Of a stretch of 64,000 bases of DNA, positions 19,865-29,999 are shown piece by piece. Location: assembly GCA_024516035.1 (NCBI GenBank), contig CM044961.1, forward strand, positions 35,564,953 to 35,628,952, in the 5' to 3' direction. Each line of letters starts with the position of its first letter. Within the stretch, counting starts at the first letter, position 1. The notes beneath the pieces were generated by a model that saw only the letters and a list, made by a program, of their open reading frames with translations, ran no database searches and was not told the origin of the DNA. The position numbers were made by a program, and so were the translations under genes. Source of the stretch: Bactericera cockerelli (taxonomy: Eukaryota > Arthropoda > Insecta > Hemiptera > Triozidae).

Positions 19865-19962
19865 ATCGTTCACCAGCCTCTGTGGCGTAATGGTTGTGAC
19901 TACTGCCCGTAGTCCAGAGATACCGAGTTCGATCCCCAGGCTGGGTGAGGTTAAAACTGTAA
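19865..19962 (+). mobile_element. Chimeric SINE: SINE-E head on a 5S-SINE body
   Basis: The tRNA-like head (CCAGCCTCTGTGGCGTAATG, B box GAGTTCGATCCCC) joins directly to AGGCTGGGTGAGGTTAA of the 5S-SINE body. The join falls at the B box and body boundary. Confidence 0.6.
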
Positions 19963-19987
19963 CCCAATTTTCAATACAAACTTTTTG

Positions 19988-20062
19988 TCGGCGCAAAGGT
20001 TCAAACCCGGGACCTTCCGTATGGCCAGCGAGTGCTTAACCACTGAGCTATTTGTGCGCTTA
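19988..20062 (-). mobile_element. SINE-D head
   Basis: The minus strand reads GCGCACAAATAGCTCAGTGG, then AAGCACTCGCTGGCCATACG and B box GGGTTTGAACC. Confidence 0.75.
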
Positions 20063-22194
20063 TATGTATAATTGTACATGAATATCAGAATATATAAATA
20101 TGTACCTGGACACCTGAACAGCTGTTTCGAGCTTATTGGTTCTCCTCAGCAGGCAACAGCTCTGAATATTCATGCTATCAAATAGGTTGCTATCAAGTTT
20201 ATTTTAATCAGCCTGTAAATGTATATTGAACCATGTCAAAGTAAATTCCTATCCAAGAGTTTAAACCCAAGCTTAGTTGGTTATGTTGAAAAATGGTTTA
20301 TACATATGCGCATTATCCTTAGCAATGTTATGTAGAAAAAATAGTTTATAATATTATGGCTAGTTTAAAAATAATAGATTCCACTCACATGGTATATGGT
20401 TGATCAGTTCTCGAGATATCGCATCTGCCAATATCAGTTCATTTGGAGCTACAGTGCTGAGCGTACAATAGCTATACAAGAGCTTGGGTACTTCATTTGA
20501 CCTGGGCTTTATCTTAACTGTCAATCTAATATCTCTTTATAAAGCTTTGTACAGGGTGGTCCGAATGATTATACTTATGTACGTGGCCGTGGTACTAATG
20601 TGGTCCTTCGGGCCGGATCTGTAAATCTAGAAAATTATAAGTGAATTATACTTGCATAGAGATTGTCTAAAAAGATCTTTTCTAATTTGAACTGAAACGA
20701 AATTACAAGCCCAAATGGTCCAGTTGTTAGTGTGTCGGTTATTGTTGTTGTAGGTGAGTGTTTTTCAGAAAAACCTCTTTAAAAAAGATGGTCTTTAAGA
20801 AGAACTCTTATATATCACTACGAGAACACGAGACAAGATGGTCTAATTACTAATGTTCTAAAGTCGTAGCTAACGACGAAAAAGACTCTTATTTGTTATT
20901 AAGTTCATATTAGAAATCCAAAGTGATGTTAGGTATATGTAATATTTTATATAAAACTAGGATTCTTTAATTTTTTCACTCACCTACTAGAGTTTCGCCT
21001 AGGCTCGTAGTCTTGATCACGATAACTTTGAAAAACAAATGATTTTAAAAGCACCCTCACTATCACTCAATCTCCAAATAATTATCCCTTTAGATCAAAT
21101 AACGCTCTCTCTGGATGCATTATTTAAACGAAATTTGAAGAAACGAAATTTTAAAGGGAGATTTGGGGATTTTGAGAGTGAGTGTACTTTCTGTAAAGGC
21201 CCTGATAATGCTCTAACAACCACAAAGTGACAAAGAGAATAATAGATGGTTCACGTTTTCTTCAAGTCCAGAATGACAAGGTGACATTTTTTTGAGGACA
21301 TCTTCAATTTAGTCGTCCAATTTCATGGTGTTCACATTTCGAGATGCACTCAACCTCGTGAGCAAAACTAAGGACCTTACTTATTATCAAAGTTAATTCT
21401 TTATATATATTTTTAAATCTATAATTAGTTATTTTCTATGTATTATTGTATTTGTATTTACTTATGTAATATTTTATATTGGGTTAGAAGCCAGTGAATA
21501 AAATAAAGTAAATTAAATTAAAGTGCTGGCATTTCTTCGGGAATTCCTTATATTCTGGCGTCCACATCCAAAACATTCCATGTTCTTGACTTTCACTCAA
21601 CCTCGTGAGGAAAAATGAGGACCTGACGTTGGAGGAAGGGTCAAAGTGGTGTTATTTCTTCGGGGAAACCCTCTATTCTCTCGACTGGCCGAGAATGTCA
21701 GAAGTCAGTTCGGTTGATGTATTCAGATCACATACGAAATGTGAAGCTGTAGCCAGTGGCGTAGCCAGGGGTCTGAAAGCAATCTCTTGCTCTGCTCTAA
21801 TAGATTCGCGACTTTTCACTGGAGGTCGTAGACGCGAGAGTGTAAGAGCCAAACTGGATTAAGAGCGGAATTAATAGATGTTTTTGTAATACCTCTGTGG
21901 TGCTAAGTCAAGGATTGCGTATTGTGTAAGATAGGGAAAACTGACGCTTGGCAGTGGCTTCAGTTATAGAATTTGTTAATCTAAGCCACTATCACTTAAC
22001 AGCTGATTAAAAATGAGCTGTGATTGGTTGAAATTCCCACCAGAGGGCGTGTTAAAGGATAGTGTAGGATTAACTTTGAAGACGGGTATACCATCTGGTT
22101 ATTTCTATTGTATTATTTGTATCTTATACACAAAAAAAGTTAATCTAATCCTGTTTCATACTTCGGGCCTAAGTGTTTCACTGAAGACTCTACA
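20063..22194. other. 2.1 kb without a recognised gene
   Basis: A lone CAGGGTGGTCCGAATGAT at 20553 resembles a TA-flanked element end. CCAGTGGCGTAGCCAGGG at 21755 resembles a hAT-type end. CACTCAACCTCGTGAGGAAA occurs near 21596, with a relative at 21347. ORFs at 21039-21230 and 21605-21862 have no recognisable domain. Confidence 0.4.
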
Positions 22195-22350
22195 ACTAGG
22201 TCAGATAATAACAAACTCTTTCTCTTTCGCCCATCAGAGGGGAGGTATACTACGGGATGGGCAGGCTACAACACAAAGCGTCTACAGTAGCTCCTGTTTC
22301 ATGGCTACGAAATAAAAACGGCTGTGAAACACTTATCTTTTTCTTTTTTA
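22195..22350 (+). mobile_element. SINE-D 3' part
   Basis: CCATCAGAGGGGAGGTATAC, GCGTCTACAGTAGCTCCTGT and CATGGCTACGAAATAAAAAC are the family tail in plus orientation. The tRNA-like head is missing. Confidence 0.75.
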
Positions 22351-22945
22351 AAAAAAAAAAGAACTCCCCTCTACACCACTGTAGAAATATTCGTTCTGAA
22401 GCTTTATGCATTGTACCCAGGGTTCTACAAGCTTGCCGATAGTATAATGCCTCAGTTACAGCGCTATATTTATTTGTACATAATATTTTAATGGTTATAT
22501 TGTAATGTGGTTATAGGTTATAGCGCTCAATGTAATGGTTATTAGTTATTGAACATGTGAACACCACATGAACATCTCTGGACTTTTATATACTGGAAGT
22601 TTTATATACTTTTATATACTGGAAGTTGATAGCAGAAGAAATAGCTATCTGTTGGCTATCTACAAGTTTACTGCTGGAATGTACAATTACATCGATCTGA
22701 CTTAGTTATAAAGGTATTCAATAAAAATACCTGTGACAGTAAGAAAGACCGAGTTCATTAATTTGATTGAGAAACTTTCGCCGGTAAATTAAAGAAAATC
22801 CTTTATTGTTAACACGTTTAGGCACCACGTGTAGTACATTACTGTGGTACCGCGAAGGTCACCGGTGGGCCAGAAGAAATTTTCCCTTGATACAAAGAGA
22901 ACTCGGGTAAGTAAGATCAACGGGAGAGAATTTGTTACCCCATTT
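22351..22945. other. No gene; lone TTAA-type transposon end at 22809
   Basis: TTAACACGTTTAGGCACC at 22809-22826 begins like the TTAA MITE at 24031. No inverted partner was found. The rest is unrecognised. Confidence 0.35.
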
Positions 22946-23352
22946 CACCTGCATGGTCATTGATATCAAGACGGGGATGTTATCCTCCATTCGCAGGAAA
23001 CTTACAAACCTGCTACTTATTTATTTATTTATTTATTTAGAAACACTTTATTAGTAGAACATACAGACAATTCAGACAAATAATGGGAAAAAGTAAATAT
23101 AAAAATGACAATAATAATAATATAACACAAGAAAAAATAATAAAATATATACATATGTCCTAACTAAAGGGCGGGGTTATTGCCTATGGCAATCTCTTCC
23201 ACCCAACCCTTATTAACCTCACCTACATTAACCTCACCCAGCCTGGGTTGAGCTGAAATGCCAGCATCACGAAGTCTTCACCTCGCTGGACATTGCTTAA
23301 CTTCGGTGGTCCTACGAAAACCGATGCATTCAACGCGCCATCGACGCTGGCT
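22946..23352 (-). mobile_element. 5S-SINE split by a LINE 3' end
   Basis: The right part (23213-23352) is the SINE head and early body, and the left part (22946-23018) is the distal body with CGCAGGAAACTTACAAACCT. Between them sits a family 1 LINE 3' end. Its sequence is interrupted at nearly the same point as in the copy at 11719. Confidence 0.8.
23019..23212 (-). mobile_element. LINE 3' end, family 1, inserted in a 5S-SINE
   Basis: The (TTTA)n run at 23019-23040 is the inverted A-rich tail. AACACTTTATTAGTAGAACA and GCCTATGGCAATCTCTTCCA match the family 1 terminal block at 1-510 in inverted orientation. Confidence 0.75.
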
Positions 23353-23955
23353 TTTCTACCTTTTCTTTCAGAACTTTTGTTTTTACTTTTTGCTTTTCCT
23401 CACGAGCAATTTCTTCTGCTTTATTGATACGGTCCAATCGCCCCAATTTTCATAACAACCCTCAAATTCCGTTTAGAATTTTTTCTAAATACAATATCAT
23501 CTTAGTCTTAGCCTACTTAAGGTTTAGGAAAAAGACAAAGTAAAAAAAATCTTAGCTTACTTAATGTTAGTAAAAACCTACAATAGTTTACTTTCTTGTC
23601 TTAAAAGCAAATTGAATACAACTTATAGCTTAAAGCAAAAGCTTTGTATATTTATCAACAACAACAAAAAAATCAAAACTTTGCCAATTGACTCATCATG
23701 ATTATTTTCACCGATGGTCTCATCCTCTTCTGACAGAATCTCTGAAACCGCCACCGCGCCGATTACAGAGATAATTCACCCCATGGTCATCCGGTTCGAA
23801 TCTGTTTGGCGGCGGAGAATTTGTTTTCGTTTCCTCGGAATGAGGCGGATAATTTCGTGTCTTCATTGTGTCACGAACACCTAATTCTCCTGGTTATTAC
23901 ACCCGTCACTTAGCGACCCTGGTCGGCAGTAGGAACAGCACACGGCTTACTCCAT
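23353..23955. other. No feature recognised
   Basis: AT-rich to mixed sequence, no supported ORF. Confidence 0.45.
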
Positions 23956-23958
23956 TTC

Positions 23959-24003
23959 TGTCCCGGTAGCTCAGTGGTAAAGGCGGCACTCTGTGAATCT
24001 AGC
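23959..24003 (+). mobile_element. SINE-B head fragment
   Basis: TCCCGGTAGCTCAGTGGTAA and AGGCGGCACTCTGTGAATC are the start of SINE-B only. Confidence 0.6.
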
Positions 24004-24010
24004 GATAAGA

Positions 24011-24415
24011 GCGCACGAATAGCTCAGTGGTTAACACGTTCGTTACCAAGCCAAATTTTTCAAGTTTTACGTAGGGACCAGGCGGTAAAGTTGCTGTTGC
24101 ATACTGGGGACCAAATTTGGTCCCAGGTTTTTTTTTGCATATTTGGCATCGTATTTGTACAAGAATCGATCCTATATCTGTTCTAATACTAACAACCTAC
24201 CTCCAAAAGGCCATATATGGATGTCCGGTCTCTCGTTAAAATTTTGATAACAGCCACATATGGCCGTTCGGTCCCAGACAAAAACACAAAAACATCCACA
24301 TATGGCCGTTCGGTAACGAACGTGTTAAGCACTCGCTTGCCATGCGGAAGGTCCCGGAAGCGTCTATAGTAGCTCCTGTTTCATGGCTACGAAATTAAAA
24401 AGGCTGTGAAACAGT
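24011..24415 (+). mobile_element. SINE-D interrupted by a TTAA MITE
   Basis: The head (GCGCACGAATAGCTCAGTGG) runs to TTAA at 24031 and resumes at 24325 with TTAAGCACTCGCTTGCCATG. After GGTCCCGG it jumps straight to the 3' part AGCGTCTATAGTAGCTCC, so the SINE also lacks its middle. Confidence 0.85.
24035..24324. mobile_element. TTAA-flanked MITE (290 bp), piggyBac-like
   Basis: Perfect terminal inverted repeats CACGTTCGTTACC and GGTAACGAACGTG are bounded by TTAA on each side (24031-24034 and 24325-24328), the target duplication typical of piggyBac superfamily elements. The interior has no transposase, but it holds CACATATGGCCGTTCGGT twice near the right end. Removal of the element plus one TTAA restores SINE-D. 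Confidence 0.9.
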
Positions 24416-24679
24416 CGTAGTGCCGTCTTTTCCCGGCCCAAAGTGGGCTGGTAGAGGTTCGTGTGGTTAACTGGTTGGTGAAGTTCAATCAACTAGTCAG
24501 TCAAATCTGCGTCTCTATCTCTATATGATATCATTTTTGATATATCCTTATTTTAAATATTTATTTGTAAACTGTTATCTGTCATACATGGTCCCTTGTA
24601 TCTTGGTTTGGTCCCATGTAATAAAATAATAATAAAGAATAAATTAATAAAACAAAATAAAAAAAATATGACTAGCAGT
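24416..24679. other. No feature recognised
   Basis: It shows GTTAACTGGTTGG and AAGTTCAATCAACTAGT-like sequence and AT-rich stretches, with no gene. Confidence 0.4.
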
Positions 24680-24815
24680 TGAGAGAAACGTTCAACTGCT
24701 AGGCATTGCACACACGGTGACCGGGGTTCGATCCCAGCGGGGCAGAATTTTTCTGCTCTGTACTTGGATGTTCGGGTTCCACTCATACCTCGTGAGGAAA
24801 AATGAGTAATTACTT
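24680..24815 (+). mobile_element. SINE-C
   Basis: The B box GGGGTTCGATCCCAGC is followed by GGGGCAGAATTTTTCTGC and TACTTGGATGTTCGGGTTCC. The first tRNA-like bases are altered. Confidence 0.75.
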
Positions 24816-25423
24816 GTAGAGTAACGACCAGTGCGGCATTACCAGAGTAAAAAGAAAATTAATGTAATAGAATAATTCGAAAGTTGTGAAGGAGGCTCTA
24901 GTAATGCTGCGCTACCCACAAAAATTTGTGAAGAGCCTTGTGCTTCACCACAAATAAAATAATACATAGGTACATACAATAAAAAAAATAAAAATATGAC
25001 TAGCCCTTGAAAGAAACGTTTCATCTCAAAGTCTTACAATAATTATCTTAAGTTCAGATTTAGGTAGAAGCTGTAGGAACATGCAGTCATGCGCAACTCT
25101 ACCAGGTAAGAAACACGACTGAGGAAACAACAAGAGCTCAAAATTGGTTGAAAGGAAAATAATAATAAATAAATCAGTTTTATTTAAGAAGAAATAGAGA
25201 GAATTCTAAACCATACGAGCCAGAAAAATGGTTTAGAAGAGAAAAAGGTTTTTGTATTAAGTCATAAAAATTGTCGGCATTACCATCAAATCATCGGAAA
25301 CGAAGAAACATCAAAAGGAGGAGGACTGATGTTTCAAACCGCACCGAAACCTTTGTGTTGGGGTTTACAAGCTCAATCAATATCGATTTCTTTTTAAATC
25401 GGGAATTGGTTCAATATTGTTAG
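24816..25423. other. No gene recognised
   Basis: Duplicated AAAATATGACTAGC-TTGA blocks near 24665 and 24995 suggest a small local duplication. The rest is unrecognised. Confidence 0.4.
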
Positions 25424-25542
25424 CGGTCTTACGACCTGACATGTTTTGGAGACAAGAAAACGGATCGTCAGATTTGGCAGTAGTTATTTCGAATAGAAAT
25501 TTGAGAGGCCTTTGCACTGACTATGATTGGTTCGATGACAGG
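25424..25542 (+). other. Candidate coding exon, unknown protein
   Basis: Between an acceptor-like ATTGTTAG and a donor-like GG/GTATGA one frame reads VLRPDMFWRQENGSSDLA, then VVISNRNLRGLCTDYDWFDD. The composition is protein-like, unlike its AT-rich surroundings. I cannot name a family. Confidence 0.25.
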
Positions 25543-25690
25543 GTATGATTATCAGAGCCCTAAAGATTTAAGAGTAAGGAACTAAGGACCAATAAAGTGG
25601 TCTCAAAGTCCTTGAAGAAGCATTTATGATAAATTAGTTGAAATAGCAAGAAAATGAAGGCTGACCTCACATACTTAAAATCAGAAAAGT

Positions 25691-25895
25691 ACACTGGTAG
25701 TCAAGTGGTTAACGCGCTAGTCTGGTAATCCAGGTAGCGTAAGGATCCGTTGGTTCGAATCCCACCCAGTGCATGAATTTTTCCTCATTTATTTGAGTTT
25801 ATGACCACATCATAATAATAAGACTCTCAGGGTTAGGTGGTAGAAAATGCTTTGAGCATTAACATCGCCTGGTGGTTACCTTCCAATATGTTATT
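25691..25895 (+). mobile_element. SINE-A, full length
   Basis: ACTGGTAGTCAAGTGGTTAA, B box GGTTCGAATCCCACCC and the body are all well conserved; the tail is worn. One of the least diverged copies. Confidence 0.88.
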
Positions 25896-26186
25896 AGTAT
25901 TATAAGAATTTAAGGTTAAGGTACATTCATTGATGTGATTTTTTCGATTAAAAATCAGAAAAATAAAAAAATCCTTAAATTACAACAAAAAAAAATCAAC
26001 TTTCAAGGGATAAATGTGAGATTTTGTCAAAACAACAAAATTCTCCCTAAATTAATTCTTATCACGGAGAAAGTCATTTTTTATTTAATTTTATTGTTTT
26101 TAATTCACCCCTTGATATCCTCATTAAAGCTATTTCCGGAACACAGATAGGAAGTAGCAACCTCTTTGATCAATACGCTGTTAAGG

Positions 26187-26256
26187 TACGTCCACACTTG
26201 ACACATTGGACATAGTGTGGACGTGTTGATCGACACTGTCGATGTCGATCAACATT
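26187..26256. repeat. Two adjacent perfect hairpins
   Basis: ACGTCCACACT (26188) pairs with AGTGTGGACGT (26214). Immediately after, GTTGATCGACA pairs with TGTCGATCAAC. Possibly the remains of a small inverted-repeat transposon. Confidence 0.7.
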
Positions 26257-26412
26257 AATTTGTTGAGTCGAATGCAACCCGAATGAATTGGATTTTTTTC
26301 CTCCCACCTTCAGCACAATTTTTTTTTTTATCTTTTGAAGGTAGGTAATTGGGTATACCCTCATGTCCCTCATTGTTTGTTGAAGATGTTACTTGTGGAA
26401 ACTTAGAAAAAA

Positions 26413-26450
26413 ATGCCTAGCGCGCTAACTCACTCGGCCAAGGTGACTAT
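26413..26450 (-). mobile_element. SINE-C head fragment
   Basis: The minus strand has CCTTGGCCGAGTGAGTTAGC and GCGCTAGGCA, only the first 35 bases of the family. Confidence 0.5.
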
Positions 26451-26660
26451 TAATTTTATTTTAATTTTATTTACCCCAAAACAACTGCACTTCCCCTCAA
26501 TGAATTCCATGCACGGAATATTGCCTCCTTGAAATCCTCATTACGGTTGCCTCCGGAATAATGAGAACCCTTCTCAAGCCTCGGGTATTAAGAGAACTCT
26601 TTGATCTTCTCGCTCTAACACGCGGGATCAATGTCATAATCATCAACACTATCAACAACA

Positions 26661-26875
26661 TAATAATAATGCTCTTTAGTGGAAGGAAACCACCAGGCGA
26701 TCTTTACTCAAAGCATTTTCTACCACCTAACCCTCAGAGTCTTATTATAACGTGGTCACAAACTCAAATTAATGAGGAAAAATTCATCCACTGGGTGGGA
26801 TTCGAACCAACGGATCCCTTTGCTACCTAGATTACCAGACACGCACCTTAAACACTTGACTACCAGTGAGTGCAC
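26661..26875 (-). mobile_element. SINE-A, full length
   Basis: Inverted copy with an (AAT)n left end; the head carries a short GTGA duplication (CCAGTGAGTGCAC). Confidence 0.85.
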
Positions 26876-26955
26876 AGTAGACTACCAATTGAAGATTATG
26901 TTGGATTGGACTGCCAACATATTCTTCAAAGTTATAATAATCATCAAATTTATAA

Positions 26956-27108
26956 GAAGACTTCGTGATGCTGGCAATCTGGCCCAACCCAGGTTGGGTA
27001 AGATTAATGTGGGTAGCAGGTTTGTGAGTCTCGTTTGAATGGAAGGTAACACCCTCGTCATCATATGACCATGCAATTGAAAGCGACATTGAACCCAAAT
27101 AATAATAA
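26956..27108 (+). mobile_element. 5S-SINE, 5'-truncated
   Basis: It starts within GAAGACTTCGTGATGCTGGC and runs to GAAAGCGACATTGAACCC with an (AAT)n tail. The 5S-like head is missing. Confidence 0.8.
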
Positions 27109-27535
27109 CTAAATAAAAGTCATCTCCAATAACATTACCTCAATTATCATCATATTTATCAACTATCGTCAACACTAAACATCAGCCTCACTATCATAAC
27201 ACGAAGATATTACAGTAAAATAACAAGATATTATACTAATATAACACGATAATTATGAGGATAGAAGCGGATGTATGCGTGTCTTCAGTCACCTCACATG
27301 AGTGAGAAAAAAGAAAAATGAAGAGGAGGGAGAAAAAGAATAAGTTAAAATGAAGAAGATGATTGGTAATAAAATTAACATGATGATAGTCTAAATTTTG
27401 CGTATTGTTTTAGATGGGAAAAACTAATGCCAAGTCATGACTTAAGATCTCAATTTTGTCTCTTAATACGACCCTTGTATAGGTGATGTATAAGATGTAT
27501 TAGCACTTAGATAAAAAAAATTTAAAGAGGTTAGT
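27109..27535. other. No feature recognised
   Basis: AT-rich, with ATAACA-CGA-GATATTA-type repeats near 27198-27260 and no gene. Confidence 0.4.
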
Positions 27536-27605
27536 TGTGCCCCGGAACCGTTTCGCATTACTTCAGGGCATTTACCTTTACATCCATGCCATTCTGGAAA
27601 CTTTT
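27536..27605 (-). mobile_element. SINE-E tail fragment
   Basis: GCATTACTTCAGGGCATTTA and CATCCATGCCATTCTGGAAA equal the inverted tail of the copy at 56385-56550. Confidence 0.7.
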
Positions 27606-28104
27606 TTTTTTATTGAAGTTGTTTAAAAATCCACCATTACAATAAATTTCATAAGGGCTAGTAGAAAAGTTCATTGTTATGTGTGTATTTTTGTTGTTGT
27701 TGAACTTTTATTTTTTTTCTTTACTTTTTAAGTAAGAAAAAAACTAAAAGTTCAACAACACTTTTGGTTTAATTTGTTGGACACCCGATAGTTCTGGTCT
27801 ATTGATTCCTAGGAAGAGAAGGTAATCCTCAGTTCTCATAATCCTCATCTGAATTAACGTGAGAGCCATCTTCTCATTAGTATTAACTACTAATGATCTT
27901 TTATTTATTTTGAATAACTGGTATGATTATTGAGAACCAATAAACTTTCCAGTATACTTTATTTATAGTTTTAGTTATATTTTATGTGTCTATTTATTTA
28001 TTTTTAGGGTATTCTTCTAAATACCCTAAAAAGATAATCATAATCCAATTCTTTATATCGAGCATGGTGATGGAGAAGAAAAAAATCCCTGGTTTACTCT
28101 AGTG
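27606..28104. other. AT-rich with a hairpin, no gene
   Basis: TTGTTGAACTTTTATTTTTT at 27697 pairs with AAAAACTAAAAGTTCAACAA at 27741. GGGTATTC-TCTAAATACCC near 28007 forms a second small hairpin. Confidence 0.5.
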
Positions 28105-28215
28105 ATAAATGTAGACTTTAATGGTAGGTAACCTCTAACCTGGTTATTTCTGGGATCATTTTCTACCACCTGACTATCAGAGTGTAATCAGTTAATCACT
28201 ATGTGGTAACACATT
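28105..28215 (+). repeat. Dispersed repeat, partner at 29355-29470
   Basis: Both sites share TAGACTTTA-TGGTA, ACCTGGTTATTTCTGGGA and CATTTTCTACCACCTGACTA, then GTGGTAACACATTTA. The TCTACCACCT part recalls the inverted body of SINE-A, so this may be a distant SINE relative. Confidence 0.7.
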
Positions 28216-28334
28216 TACTTACTTATTCAAGGTTAGGGCCTAAGACAATTAAAGGCCTTCTCAACATCTTGTCAACAGATAATTTTCTTATGTAGTCATA
28301 TTTATACTCAAATAAATGAGGTAGGTAATCTGAA

Positions 28335-28945
28335 GTTGTCTGTGAGCTTACACAAAGTACGCGGTGTTAGTTTCACTCTGTATAATCTCAAGTTGTCTGT
28401 GAGCTTACACAAAGTACGCGGTGTTAGTTTCACTCTGTATAATCTCAAGTTGTCTGTGAGTTTACACAAAGTAGGTACGCGGTGTTAGTTTCACTCTGTA
28501 TAATCAAAAGTTGTCTGTGAGCTTACACAAAATACGCGGTGTTAGTTTCACTCTGTATAATCTCAAGTTGTCTGTGAGCTTACACAAAGTAGGTACGCGG
28601 TGTTAGTTTCACTCTGTACAATCAAAAGTTGTCTGTGAGCTTACACAAAATACGCAGTGTTAGTTTCACTCTGTATAATCTGAAGTTGTCTGTGAGCTTA
28701 CACAAAATACGCGGTGTTAGTTTCACTCTGTATAATCTGAAGTTGTCTGTGAGCATACACTAAGTACGCGGCGTTAGTTTCACTCTGTATAATCTGAAGT
28801 TGTCTGTGAGCTTACACAAAGTACGCGGTGTTAGTTTCACTCTGTATAATCTGAAGTTGTCTGTGAGCTTACACAAAGTACGCGGTGTTAGTTTCACTCT
28901 GTATAATCTGAAGTTGTCTGTGAGCTTACACAAAGTACGCGGTGT
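28335..28945 (+). repeat. 57-bp satellite, about 11 copies
   Basis: Units read AGTTGTCTGTGAGCTTACAC, then GTACGCGGTGTTAGTTTCAC and TCTGTATAATC. Variants add GTAG before GTACGCGG. The frame across it is a repeat artefact. Confidence 0.97.
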
Positions 28946-29135
28946 GAGTCTGGTTACATCCTCCCAAGTATGTTTGGTACAAAATTTAAGAGCAGAGCCT
29001 CGATAAAGATGTCTTATATTGTACGGGGAAATTTATATGTCTATAATTACGAACCTGTTTAAGATGTTTGGGTTCAAGTCCAGTGTACAGGGTGCAACTA
29101 GAGTCCAGTGTACAGGGTTCCACAGTGTACAGGTT

Positions 29136-29168
29136 CTGTGCACTGGTAGTCAAGTGGTTAACGCGTTA
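29136..29168 (+). mobile_element. SINE-A head fragment
   Basis: GTGCACTGGTAGTCAAGTGG and TTAACGCGTTAGA only, joined to the dispersed repeat at 29167. Confidence 0.65.
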
Positions 29169-29250
29169 GATGCACTTTTTGAATAACCTACTCAGGTGGG
29201 TATTTAGGTAGCTCCACACTGGTTGATGAGATTCTTATTTTTTTCATTAC
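29167..29250 (+). repeat. Dispersed repeat, second copy
   Basis: GAATAACCTACTCAGGTGGG-TATTTAGG and AGCTCCACACTGGTTGATGA match 8745-8838. Confidence 0.7.
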
Positions 29251-29354
29251 TAATAGACCATTGTCCATCTGAGGCCAACTAACGATTGTCATTCATGATG
29301 ACAAGCCGTTTTCTTTTCAAATCTCTAGGAAATGCAGGGTTTCAGAAAGGTGAA

Positions 29355-29470
29355 GTCATAGTAGACTTTAGTGGTATAGACCTGGTTATTTCTGGGAGCA
29401 TTTTCTACCACCTGACTATCAGAGTGCCATCAATTTATCACTCTGTTGTGGTAACACATTTAGGTACTTG
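29355..29470 (+). repeat. Dispersed repeat, second copy
   Basis: Same modules as 28105-28215. Confidence 0.65.
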
Positions 29471-29620
29471 CTAATACAAGTAAATTCTGATTTTCTCAAT
29501 CGTCTCCCGTTGAACCCTGTAGAGTGCAGCCATTGTTCAAACACGGCGTAGACCCAGGATCTCTGCTGCGCCTGCGCCCAGAATCTTTCTTTGTAATCAT
29601 TTTCTAAATTTATTGCTACC

Positions 29621-29720
29621 NNNNNNNNNNNNNNNNNNNNNNNNNNNNNNNNNNNNNNNNNNNNNNNNNNNNNNNNNNNNNNNNNNNNNNNNNNNNNNNN
29701 NNNNNNNNNNNNNNNNNNNN
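29621..29720. other. Assembly gap (100 N)
   Basis: Exactly 100 unknown bases, the usual placeholder for a gap of unknown size. It truncates the exon that follows on the minus strand. Confidence 1.
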
Positions 29721-29909
29721 GCTGTTGAGGTTGAGCTGAGAATATTCTGGAAGAAGCTCTGCTTGATGCTCCTGATAGAGGATTGTGCTGAGACGTAGGA
29801 TGAAGATCAGGGAGACTGAGAGTACTAGAAATAGAATATAGGTCAGACTCTTTTCCAACCTGGTTCGCCTGTGCCACCATGATGCTTTCTTTCCAATGGG
29901 GTTGGTCAT
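29721..29909 (-). CDS. Probable N-terminal exon of a type II membrane protein, perhaps M13 peptidase
   Basis: On the minus strand an ATG at 29909, one base after an acceptor-like CATCCTTCAG, opens a frame reading MTNPIGKKASWWHRRTRLEK, then about 20 hydrophobic residues (SLTYILFLVLSVSLIFIL), then RLSTILYQEHQAELLPEYSQ up to the gap. A short basic cytosolic tail with WW-RRT-LE before one membrane segment is the layout of insect neprilysin-like and endothelin-converting-enzyme-like zinc peptidases (M13), ectoenzymes that cut peptide hormones. The catalytic domain is not in the window and the membrane anchor is poorly conserved, so the family is a guess; a type II membrane protein is better supported. 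A second frame open across the gap (29419-29880) is likely a shadow. The gene would continue to the left on this strand, but only repeats were seen there. Confidence 0.4.
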
Positions 29910-29999
29910 GCTGAAGGATGAGTTATGCGACAGATTAATCATAATATGAATGTTGATGTTTATCACAGAATTCAGAGGAGCAGAATGAGATGGCACTTC

